DNA of 10,919 nucleotides from Bacilli bacterium (GCA_023228385.1 JALOBF010000039.1:1-10919); one strand, 5' to 3'. Shown: positions 1 to 5,724, counted from the first letter of the stretch. Notes: generated from the letters alone by a model not told the origin. Translations and numbers: made by a program.

Positions 1-79
1 ATTATATATGAAAGATAGGTTAACCGCATTTTGGTCATTAAGAATTTTAATAAAAAAGTATCCGTTTATTATATTAACA
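1..79 (+). pseudogene. 5' fragment of an ABC exporter gene, interrupted by IS66 end
   Basis: An ATG at 8 opens a frame beginning MKDRLTAFWSLRILIKKYPF and continuing into a hydrophobic stretch (IILTV). This is the usual look of the N-terminus of an ABC exporter transmembrane domain: a short basic amphipathic segment followed by the first membrane helix. The frame ends at a TAA at 89-91, after only 27 codons. The break coincides with a GTAAGCG sequence at 80 that matches the typical end of IS66-family elements, so codons after about 79 belong to the insertion. A degraded ABC nucleotide-binding domain on the same strand begins at 296, which supports one original gene. The start lies too close to the window edge to see a ribosome binding site, and the frame is open upstream, so it could instead be the tail of an upstream protein. 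The family call is an inference from context. Confidence 0.45.
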
Positions 80-295
80 GTAAGCGTATAAAATAAGATG
101 TCTTGTAAAAAAAGAAATGTCGGCTATATTATAAAGATATAGCCGACTGTTTTTTAATTGATTCTTAGATTTATTGGTAAAGTATCACTATATGGTAACA
201 GTTTGGACATTTCATTTCTGCTTTTCACATTGATTGTTGGTAATGTCTTAAATATATACGTTAAATAGTCTTCAATCCTTAGTTTATTTGCATAG
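80..295 (-). mobile_element. IS66-family element remnant (transposase-side end)
   Basis: One end begins at 80 with GTAAGCG; IS66-family inverted repeats characteristically start GTAA. From 303 down to 154 on the - strand a frame matches the extreme C-terminus of IS66 TnpC transposases, and a hairpin terminator follows its stop. The bases just outside the end (72-79, TATTAACA) would be one copy of the 8-bp target duplication that IS66 elements make. The other copy and the other terminus are absent. Only about 216 bp of an element that is normally more than 2 kb is left, and the inner edge runs directly into ABC-transporter coding sequence at about 296. It cannot move by itself. Confidence 0.7.
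107..155. terminator. Bidirectional hairpin terminator inside the IS66 remnant
   Basis: An 11-bp perfect stem (GTCGGCTATAT at 119-129 with ATATAGCCGAC at 137-147) encloses a 7-nt loop. A T-run at 150-155 follows on the + strand, and an A-run at 107-113 gives a U-tract on the - strand. On the - strand it lies 7 nt after the transposase stop, so it probably ended transposase transcription. On the + strand it would block reading from the ABC fragment into the rest of the scar. Confidence 0.82.
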
Positions 296-303
296 ATTGT
301 TTT
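154..303 (-). pseudogene. IS66 TnpC transposase, C-terminal fragment
   Basis: The - strand frame from 300 to the TAA at 154-156 encodes 48 residues containing YANKLRIEDYLTYIFKTLP and, near the end, LLPYSDTLP followed by INLRIN and the stop. The pattern A-N-x-L-x(4)-Y-L-x-Y-x(3)-L-P, a variable spacer, then L-L-P-(W/Y)-S-x-x-L-P close to the C-terminus, is the hallmark tail of IS66-family TnpC. A stop in the same frame at 304-306 and ABC-like sequence beyond about 296 show that everything N-terminal, including the catalytic DDE domain, is deleted. No function remains. Confidence 0.72.
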
Positions 304-652
304 TCAGGATTTTCAAATTAATGCTCTTTCAATAGCAGAAAATATATTGATGCGAAAGGTGGAAACTAAATCGGATGAAATAAAAGTTAGGGATGCATTA
401 AGAAATCGGTTTGAAAGAGAAAATCGTTGCTTGATCCAAATTCCTAAAAGATGATTAATGATTTGATAATCGAAAATACCGATAATAAAACAATTATTAT
501 TATTGCCCACCGACTTTCGACGGTTGTCGATGTTGATAAGACAATTAATATTAATCGATGGAAACCATATTAAAGAATGGGGTACACATCAAGAACTGAT
601 GGCTTAAGGCGGTAAATACTTCACTTTTTTACAACTAAGCCTCACTTTATAA
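296..652 (+). pseudogene. Degraded nucleotide-binding domain of an ABC exporter
   Basis: Several frames together spell an ABC-exporter ATPase. From 296 the frame reads IVFQDFQINALSIAENILM, the Q-loop region. It degrades near 400-450 (RFEREN, then a stop at TGA 452-454). A second frame from ATG 451 gives MINDLIIENTDNKTIIIIAH, continuing into RLSTVVDVDKT: the D-loop-side helix and the switch-histidine (H-loop) motif. A frameshift near 550 leads to LIDGNHIKEWGTHQELMA, an in-frame TAA at 605, then GGKYFTFLQLSLTL and a stop at 650-652, the normal C-terminus. Walker A is missing upstream. The LSGGQ signature and Walker B are deleted between the Q-loop and H-loop parts. At least two frameshifts, internal stops and two deletions make this a clear pseudogene, and it was probably the same gene as the fragment at 1-79. 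Confidence 0.85.
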
Positions 653-728
653 AAAGCAAGATAATTATAATAACTAATGTCTTACGATTTAAAATTGATA
701 ATTTACAAAAAAATACTTAAATTCTTTA

Positions 729-757
729 TTGACTTTAACGGCTTTTTTTGATAATAT
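729..757 (+). promoter_or_regulatory. Candidate sigma-A promoter for the riboswitch transcript
   Basis: TTGACT at 729-734 (5 of 6 to the -35 consensus) and TAATAT at 752-757 (4 of 6 to the -10) are 17 bp apart. They end shortly before the riboswitch aptamer that begins near 768, which is where its promoter should be. Confidence 0.55.
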
Positions 758-767
758 ATATTTATGA

Positions 768-876
768 TATCTCCGAATCGAACAAAAGAGTGGGGAACCC
801 AATCATTGGGGTGAATCTTGTTAATCAAGAAGGGCAACTTGGGTGTCCTAACCCGTCAGCTAACCCCATAGGAGTA
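768..876 (+). promoter_or_regulatory. c-di-AMP riboswitch (ydaO/yuaA class)
   Basis: The stretch contains the conserved ydaO/yuaA blocks in the correct order: CCGAATC near the 5' side (773), GGGGAACCCA (792-801), TTGGGGTGAAT (806-816), AAGGGCAAC (830-838), CCTAACCCGTCAGCTAACC (847-865). CTCC (771-774) pairs with GGAG (871-874) as a short closing helix. Further pairings are visible: CCCAA/TTGGG around 798-810, CTTG/CAAG at 817-829, and AGGGC/GTCCT at 831-849. The class binds cyclic di-AMP and usually turns expression off by favouring a terminator; typical targets are potassium and osmolyte transporters and cell-wall hydrolases. The promoter upstream and hairpin downstream are both on the + strand. 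No intact gene starts within 450 bp, and the next gene has its own promoter, so the switch seems to have lost its target. A 63-codon frame through this region has no ribosome binding site and is not a gene. Confidence 0.85.
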
Positions 877-880
877 CACC

Positions 881-920
881 AAGCGTATGACAAGTTATTG
901 GCTGGTTATGCGCTTTTATT
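881..920 (+). terminator. Riboswitch expression-platform hairpin (weak terminator)
   Basis: AAGCGTAT (881-888) can pair with ATGCGCTT (908-915), 8 bp with one G-U, closing a 19-nt loop. A broken T-rich tract (TTTTATTATT, 914-923) follows. Its position a few bases behind the aptamer fits the terminator of an OFF switch. The large loop and interrupted T-tract suggest a weak or decaying one. GGCTGG (900-905) in the loop could instead pair with aptamer bases around CAGCTAACC (857-865), a possible alternative fold. Confidence 0.5.
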
Positions 921-1221
921 ATTAAATAAAATGCTTTAGTATGTAAACATCGCTATTGATTTCCATTCTATTGTCCCGAATTGTTAATATCTTGAACTGT
1001 AATGGATATTATCTTGATGTAAAATGGCGGATTAAAAACAGTATGCCTATTTACTTTAATCTCGTAGTCGTATTTAACAGCAGAAGACAAAATATCCACT
1101 CCGATATTGCTGCTGTGGCAATCAGAAAAGCTAATACAGTCGAATAAAAATAATATTTGATTTTTACACATTTAACTAATACGGAATAAAGATTTCTCGT
1201 AACCGTTTACTTGTATTACAT
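921..1221. other. Intergenic region with no recognisable gene
   Basis: Short open frames exist on both strands (956-1147 on +, 968-1171 on -), but they overlap each other, lack ribosome binding sites and show no family motif. One other - strand frame (about 1055-1160) encodes a hydrophobic run including LAFLIATAAISEWIFCLLLL, which could be a membrane-helix relic. It has no start and is followed by stops. I read this as eroded sequence, possibly the remains of whatever the riboswitch once controlled or of a neighbour, but nothing here proves it. Confidence 0.4.
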
Positions 1222-1255
1222 TTGAATTTAACGTTTAATTGTGTTAAAATATAAT
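1222..1255 (+). promoter_or_regulatory. Candidate promoter(s) of the pckA operon
   Basis: TTGAAT (1222-1227) and TAAAAT (1245-1250) are 17 bp apart. A second, overlapping set is TTTAAC (1227-1232) with a perfect TATAAT (1250-1255), also at 17 bp. Either would give a leader of roughly 120 nt before the pckA start at 1386. Confidence 0.5.
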
Positions 1256-1280
1256 CAGTAATATTAGTATATTTATCAAT

Positions 1281-1351
1281 TATATCTATAGTAATATCTA
1301 CATATTACATTAATATTGCATATGATAATTTGCAAATATACTATAGATGTA
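1281..1351 (+). repeat. Long inverted repeat in the pckA leader
   Basis: CTATAGTA (1286-1293) and TACTATAG (1339-1346) are perfect 8-bp inverted arms. They extend outward to 1281 and 1351 with one T-G. Inside, TTGCA (1316-1320) and TGCAA (1331-1335) form a second small inverted repeat. The transcript leader could fold into a two-tier stem, or the arms could be protein-binding sites. The sequence is very AT-rich, so chance symmetry is possible. It matches no riboswitch class I know. Confidence 0.4.
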
Positions 1352-1385
1352 TATTTGTTTTTTTAATATAATAGGAGGTATTTAT

Positions 1386-3017
1386 ATGGCAACAAAAAGC
1401 AATTTAAAACAAGAATTTATCGGTTCTAAAACCCCAAAATTATTCAGTCGAATCAGAACCACTATTGAATCAGTTTTTTATGAAAATAATGTTGTTCCCG
1501 TTAACACCTTGAACGAAGCATATGAATTGGCAAAAAATGCTCCCGGAACCATTATTACTGATCAAATTGTTGAGAATGCCAAAGAACTAGGTCTGCCTAA
1601 AGACGCAAAAGTTTTATTGTTTAACGATGGAAAAATAACCGGGAGACAAGCAAAATTACGCCGCCTTGTCAATAATGATAATAGCGAATACTTTAGCGAC
1701 CTGATAAGGGAAACTGCTTTTCATTCTCGCAATAAAAAAATGTATCACGCTCAAGTTTATATCGGTTTGCACACCGACTTTATGATTAAAGCACATTTAT
1801 TGATACCCGAAGGATATGAAAACACCCTTTATTCTTGGCTCCTTAATTTTCAAATTGTTGATGAAGAACATACGAAAAAGTATGATGAATCAGTTTTGCT
1901 TGATGAAGGTGATGTTTTTATCTATTCCGACCCGGATTTATATCCGGATGATTTTCCTAATGGTTTAGCATTGTTTGATGCCGATTTTAACTGTGCATGT
2001 CTTTTTGGTATGCGTTATTTTGGTGAGCATAAAAAAGGCACCTTAACCTTGGCGTGGACAATTGCGGAGAGAAACGGATATACCGCATGTCATGGCGGGC
2101 AGAAACAATTCAATTTGCCTAACGGCAACAAAAAAGTAATCGGTGTTTTTGGATTGTCCGGTTCCGGAAAATCAACGATTACTTTATCGAATCACGGCGG
2201 TAAATTTGATACCGTTGTGCTTCATGATGATGCCTTCATTATATCTAATAATGATGCTTCTTCAATTTGTCTTGAACAGTCTTATTTTGATAAGACTCAA
2301 GATTACCCCTTAACCAATGAACAGACGAAATATTTTGTAACGGTTCAAAATTGTGGAGCGACGGTTGATGATTCCGGTCGAATTGTAATTGTTACTGAAG
2401 ATATCCGTAACGGTAACGGTCGAACGATTAAATCTAAATTTGCCACTCCGAATCGTATATATAAATTTGATCATCCTTGCGATGCGATTTTCTGGATTAT
2501 GAAAGACGGAACTTTACCGCCGGTATTAAAGGTCAATTCACCGGAGTTGGCTTCGGTGATGGGGGCTACTCTTGCGACAAAACGGACAACAGCCGAATAT
2601 GTTCCCGGTGAGGATCCGAACAAATTGGTTATTGTACCTTACGCTAATCCTTTCCGCTTATATCCATTGGAAAAAGATTATAATAAATTTAAACAGTTGT
2701 TTGCGGAAAGAGGCGTAACTTGCTATATTATTAACACCGGTCATTTCCTTGACAAGAAAGTTACACCGGCTATTACTTTAGGCTTAATTGAAGATATTGT
2801 TAATGACAAAGCTGAATTCAAACCCTTCGGTCCGTTTACTGAACTTGAATACCTGCCAATTGACGGTTTTCTCCCTGACTTTAATAATTATGAATACCTG
2901 CAGGCGGTAAAAGCCCGGATGAATGATCGCTTAGAATATATCAGCAAGCTTGATGAGTTTAATCAAATACCGGAAGAAGGATTAGCGGCTATTCGCAAAG
3001 TAGTTGAAGAAATATAA
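1386..3017 (+). CDS. pckA: Phosphoenolpyruvate carboxykinase (ATP-type)
   Basis: Cytoplasmic enzyme interconverting oxaloacetate + ATP and phosphoenolpyruvate + CO2 + ADP. In fermenting anaerobes it often runs towards oxaloacetate and makes ATP. The 543-residue product has the usual length. Visible motifs: YFGEHKKG (residues 211-218), matching the metal/substrate lysine region; CHGGQ with the conserved His at 236; the kinase-1 P-loop GLSGSGKST (256-264); and kinase-2 HDDAF (280-284), whose Asp residues bind metal. The C-terminal part carries ATLATKRTTAEYVPGEDP and VPYANPFRLYPL in place of the textbook TERG...FSACFG block, so it belongs to a divergent branch. The start at 1386 has AGGAGG 7 nt upstream (1373-1378); an in-frame ATG at 1347 has no such site and lies inside the leader inverted repeat. 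First gene of a cluster, 22 bp before the carboxyltransferase gene, which acts on the same metabolite. Confidence 0.93.
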   Translation: MATKSNLKQEFIGSKTPKLFSRIRTTIESVFYENNVVPVNTLNEAYELAKNAPGTIITDQIVENAKELGLPKDAKVLLFNDGKITGRQAKLRRLVNNDNSEYFSDLIRETAFHSRNKKMYHAQVYIGLHTDFMIKAHLLIPEGYENTLYSWLLNFQIVDEEHTKKYDESVLLDEGDVFIYSDPDLYPDDFPNGLALFDADFNCACLFGMRYFGEHKKGTLTLAWTIAERNGYTACHGGQKQFNLPNGNKKVIGVFGLSGSGKSTITLSNHGGKFDTVVLHDDAFIISNNDASSICLEQSYFDKTQDYPLTNEQTKYFVTVQNCGATVDDSGRIVIVTEDIRNGNGRTIKSKFATPNRIYKFDHPCDAIFWIMKDGTLPPVLKVNSPELASVMGATLATKRTTAEYVPGEDPNKLVIVPYANPFRLYPLEKDYNKFKQLFAERGVTCYIINTGHFLDKKVTPAITLGLIEDIVNDKAEFKPFGPFTELEYLPIDGFLPDFNNYEYLQAVKARMNDRLEYISKLDEFNQIPEEGLAAIRKVVEEI

Positions 3018-3039
3018 TTGTATAAAAGGAGAATTGATA

Positions 3040-4425
3040 ATGGGTATTAAAATCGTTGATACCGCACTGCGAGATGGGCATCAGTCTCTATTCGCCACGC
3101 GAATGACAACAAAAGAAATCTTAGAGGTTTTATCCGATATGGATAATGCCGGTTATTATGCTCTTGAGGTGTGGGGCGGCGCTACTTTTGATGCTTGTTT
3201 ACGTTTTTTAAATGAAGATCCTTGGGAAAGGTTACGCTTAATTCGTAAAGCATGCAAAAAAACAAAATTACAAATGTTATTTCGCGGGCAAAATATTTTA
3301 GGTTATAAACACTATCCTGATGATATTGTCGACAAATTTGTTGAGAAATCATTGATAAATGGTATCGACATTATCCGTGTGTTTGACGCTTTAAATGATA
3401 TAAGAAATTTAGAGGCGGCAGTTACCGCTACGAAGCGTTACGGCGGTCATTGTCAGGTTGCATTCTGCTATACTACGAGCCCAATTCATACCGTTGATTA
3501 CTTTGTGGAAATGGCTAAAAAAATCGAGGCGATGGGCGCGGATTCAATATGTATTAAAGATATGTCCGGTGTTTTACTTCCGGAAGATGCTTATCAGTTA
3601 GTATCTCAATTAAAAGCAAACACCAAACTGCCGATTGAACTTCATTCACATTGCACGGCCGGTGCCGCTCATGTAACATATATGAAAGCTATCGAAGCCG
3701 GCGTCGATATTATCGATACGGCCTTATCCCCGCTTTCAAGCGGAACCAGTCAACCGCCAAGCGAAACCTTTCAGTATATGCTGCAAGGAACCAAATATGA
3801 CCCTGAATTAAATTTAGAACACCTAAAAATAGCCGCCGAAAAAATCAAAAAGATTAGAGATAAGTATTTAGCAAATGGTTTACTTAACCCCAAAGCTTTA
3901 TCGGTAAATCCTAATATTTTACAGTATCAGGTTCCGGGGGGAATGCTTTCTAATTTAATGAGTCAGCTTAAAAATCAGGGAGCCATTGATCGTTATGAAG
4001 AAGTATTACGCGAAGTGCCGCTTGTTCGGGCTGATCTTGGTTATCCGCCGCTTGTAACTCCGCTTTCTCAAATGGTCGGGACCCAAGCGGTAATGAATGT
4101 TTTAACCGGAGAACGTTATAAACTTGTTCCTGAAGAGATAAAAGATTATCTTCGCGGTCATTATGGTGCTTCTCCCGGTCTCATAGATTCAGCATTAAGA
4201 AAGAAAATTATTAACGAAGATAAAGTAATTGATTATCGTCCGGCGAATGATTTGGCACCTCAGTTTGAGCATCTTAAAGCAAAATACCGAGATTTAATTA
4301 AAACCGATGAAGATGTTTTGTCGATTGCGTTATTTGAAAATGTCGCCGTTAATTTTTTGGAAAACAAGTATCAACCAAAGACAGAGGATAAAACAGAAGT
4401 TTTTGAAATTAACCTTCATGTCTGA
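3040..4425 (+). CDS. oadA: Biotin-dependent carboxyltransferase subunit (OadA / PycB type)
   Basis: Transfers a carboxyl group between oxaloacetate (giving pyruvate) and biotin on a carrier protein. The 461-residue product has the TIM-barrel carboxyltransferase domain first (about 1-280): DTALRDGHQS with metal ligand Asp12, the segment MLFRGQNILGYKHYPDD, the carbamylated-lysine motif CIKDMSG (Lys173), the metal histidines of LHSHCTAG (His202, His204) and LSPLSSGTSQPPSE. The conserved PYC/OADA domain follows (about 290-450). The biotinyl domain that many OadA proteins carry at the C-terminus is absent and supplied by the gene at 4623. AAAGGAG 8 nt before ATG 3040 decides the start; an upstream in-frame ATG at 3004 overlaps pckA and lacks one. 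Homologues serve oxaloacetate decarboxylase (with membrane OadB), two-subunit pyruvate carboxylase or transcarboxylase 5S. No such partner is in view, so the net reaction is undecided. Confidence 0.92.
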   Translation: MGIKIVDTALRDGHQSLFATRMTTKEILEVLSDMDNAGYYALEVWGGATFDACLRFLNEDPWERLRLIRKACKKTKLQMLFRGQNILGYKHYPDDIVDKFVEKSLINGIDIIRVFDALNDIRNLEAAVTATKRYGGHCQVAFCYTTSPIHTVDYFVEMAKKIEAMGADSICIKDMSGVLLPEDAYQLVSQLKANTKLPIELHSHCTAGAAHVTYMKAIEAGVDIIDTALSPLSSGTSQPPSETFQYMLQGTKYDPELNLEHLKIAAEKIKKIRDKYLANGLLNPKALSVNPNILQYQVPGGMLSNLMSQLKNQGAIDRYEEVLREVPLVRADLGYPPLVTPLSQMVGTQAVMNVLTGERYKLVPEEIKDYLRGHYGASPGLIDSALRKKIINEDKVIDYRPANDLAPQFEHLKAKYRDLIKTDEDVLSIALFENVAVNFLENKYQPKTEDKTEVFEINLHV

Positions 4426-4455
4426 TAAATAAAGGTCTCTATCTTACTGATTATA

Positions 4456-4536
4456 TGGCATTATATTAAATCTCATAATGAACCGATATGATGTTGGCAT
4501 AATGATGATTGGTTTTGCTTACTGCAATAATGCCAA
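4456..4536 (+). repeat. Inverted repeat in the oadA - carrier gene gap
   Basis: TAATGCCA at 4528-4535 is perfectly complementary to TGGCATTA at 4456-4463. Its core ATGCCAA (4530-4536) also pairs with TTGGCAT at 4494-4500. Two mutually exclusive stems sharing one right arm are therefore possible. There is no T-run, so it is not a standard terminator. It could be an RNA-processing or regulatory structure between genes that presumably need different amounts of product, or chance. Confidence 0.35.
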
Positions 4537-4580
4537 TAGATTAGTATTAATCAGACGAATAAGTTAAGACTAAAAATGAG

Positions 4581-4622
4581 AAAGGAGGTTGGCGCCTCGA
4601 CAAATTAGAAGCGCTTTAACTT
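4581..4622 (+). promoter_or_regulatory. Displaced Shine-Dalgarno with hairpin before the carrier gene
   Basis: A strong AAAGGAGG (4581-4588) lies 34 nt upstream of the only possible start (ATG 4623), far beyond the normal 5-9 nt, and no start codon lies at a proper distance behind it. GGCGC (4591-4595) can pair with GCGCT (4611-4615), 5 bp with one G-U and a 15-nt loop. If this hairpin forms, the single-stranded distance shrinks to 2 + 7 = 9 nt, a workable spacing. An analogous arrangement is known from phage T4 gene 38. A 10-codon mini-frame (ATG 4576 to TAG 4606-4608) spans the Shine-Dalgarno and could be an alternative device. Confidence 0.45.
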
Positions 4623-4979
4623 ATGAAAATATATCGTGTAAAAGTAAATGAAAAAGTATATGAAATTGAACTTGAAAGCGTTACGGAAAAATCCGGTTCA
4701 ATTGTCGTTCCGAAAAAGGCTAAAGAGCCAAGCGGTTCGCAACAGACCCATCCGTCAACCGGCGGGAACCATGTCCTTAAAGCTCCGATGCAGGGAACAA
4801 TTATTGATATTAAAGTTGAACCCGGGCAGTCGGTTAGTCGCGGCGATGTGGTGGTCGTTTTGGAAGCAATGAAACTGGAAAATAATATTGTTGCGCCCGC
4901 AACCGGAGTCGTTAAGGATATCTTGATTTCCAAAGGGGAAAATGTCGTAAATCAGCAGCCCTTACTTACTATCGATTAA
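4623..4979 (+). CDS. Biotin carboxyl carrier protein (biotin/lipoyl attachment domain)
   Basis: Small cytoplasmic carrier whose biotin shuttles CO2 to or from the carboxyltransferase. The 118-residue product has a short beta-rich N-terminus (MKIYRVKVNEKVYEIELE), a Lys/Pro/Ser/Gly-rich flexible linker (about 25-50), and a classic biotinyl domain (about 51-118): APMQGTI, then the attachment motif EAMKLEN with biotinylated Lys84, and APATGVV. This layout matches the gamma/carrier subunits of oxaloacetate and methylmalonyl-CoA decarboxylases and the tail of OadA. The ATG is fixed by an in-frame TAA at 4617-4619. It has no close ribosome binding site (see the separate entry at 4581). The gene follows oadA by 197 bp and precedes the biotin ligase by 12 bp, so substrate protein and modifying enzyme are probably made together. 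Confidence 0.93.
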   Translation: MKIYRVKVNEKVYEIELESVTEKSGSIVVPKKAKEPSGSQQTHPSTGGNHVLKAPMQGTIIDIKVEPGQSVSRGDVVVVLEAMKLENNIVAPATGVVKDILISKGENVVNQQPLLTID

Positions 4980-4991
4980 TATGGTCGAGTT

Positions 4992-5714
4992 ATGTTAGGA
5001 TCTAAAATTGTTAGTTTTCAAACTCTCGCCTCCACCAATACTTATCTTAAAGATAATTATCGAAATTTTACCCACGGAACGATTGTAACTTGTGTTCATC
5101 AAACTGAAGGCAAAGGCCGTTTTAATCGAAAGTGGTTTGCCGGTGAAGATTTACTTTTGTCGATTTTAATTAAAGAAAACTTGAAGCTTACGGAAATTCC
5201 GCAATTGGGTTTGGTTTGTGCGGCGGCGGTATATGAGACTTTGAAAAAATATGTTTCAGACCTAATTATCAAATGGCCGAATGATATTCTTGTACGGGGT
5301 AAAAAATTAGCCGGGATATTATTGGAATCAGTTATCGGCGAAAACCGCCTTAATTGTTTAATTATCGGTATTGGGATTAATGTTAATACTGTTAATTACC
5401 CTAAGGAACTTGCGCATAAGTCAACTTCATTAAAGTTGCAGACCGGTAATTCATATGTAATTGATGAACTTCAGAAAAAGTTAATCGAAAACATTAATGT
5501 TTTCTATCTTGAATTCAAACTAGATAATCATCGTTATATTGATATTTGCATTATGAATTCCGGCCTTATCGGTAAGGATGTTGTTTTTAACAATTTTAGT
5601 TCCGTTAAAAAAGGTAAAGTATTGGCTATTTTAAGAAACGGTAATATTTTAATTGAAGCGGACGGTATTGCCACAGAATATAATTACGGAGAAATAACTT
5701 TATCAGAATACTAA
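4992..5714 (+). CDS. birA: Biotin-[acetyl-CoA-carboxylase] ligase (biotin-protein ligase)
   Basis: Activates biotin with ATP to biotinyl-5'-AMP and transfers it to the acceptor lysine of carrier proteins, here most obviously Lys84 of the preceding gene's product. At 240 residues it is a class I, monofunctional ligase: the DNA-binding N-terminal domain of bifunctional BirA is absent and the protein starts directly in the catalytic domain. Motifs: STNTYL (14-19), the biotinyl-AMP loop GKGRFNRKW (40-48), KWPNDIL (94-100), the lysine-containing KLAGILLE (105-112), GIGINVN (about 127-133), and a short SH3-like C-terminal domain with a GxVxxI-type strand pattern. ATG 4992 is the only ATG after the in-frame stop at 4977. 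The bases in front give only a poor ribosome binding site, so translation is probably coupled to the carrier gene that ends 12 bp earlier. Last gene of the cluster, closed by a strong terminator 10 bp after the stop. Confidence 0.92.
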   Translation: MLGSKIVSFQTLASTNTYLKDNYRNFTHGTIVTCVHQTEGKGRFNRKWFAGEDLLLSILIKENLKLTEIPQLGLVCAAAVYETLKKYVSDLIIKWPNDILVRGKKLAGILLESVIGENRLNCLIIGIGINVNTVNYPKELAHKSTSLKLQTGNSYVIDELQKKLIENINVFYLEFKLDNHRYIDICIMNSGLIGKDVVFNNFSSVKKGKVLAILRNGNILIEADGIATEYNYGEITLSEY

Positions 5715-5724
5715 TTGATCGAAT

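Noticed and set aside
313..510. 65-codon - strand open frame
   Set aside because: It is antisense to the recognisable ABC ATPase relic, and its sequence shows no motif of its own.
748..939. 63-codon + strand open frame across the riboswitch
   Set aside because: It lies on top of conserved aptamer and hairpin sequence, has no ribosome binding site and no protein motif.
956..1171. Two overlapping open frames on opposite strands
   Set aside because: No ribosome binding site, no family resemblance and mutual overlap; chance frames in AT-rich DNA are more likely.
1347..1385. Longer N-terminus for PEP carboxykinase from ATG 1347
   Set aside because: The extra 13 residues are not like the family, and AGGAGG is placed for ATG 1386.
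4426..4622. A hidden small OadG-like membrane subunit gene in the gap
   Set aside because: All frames are closed by stops and no hydrophobic helix is encoded; the only complete frame with an ATG near a ribosome-binding sequence is 10 codons long.
4616..4933. - strand frame antisense to the biotin carrier gene
   Set aside because: Shadow of a strongly conserved biotinyl-domain gene; no start signal on that strand.
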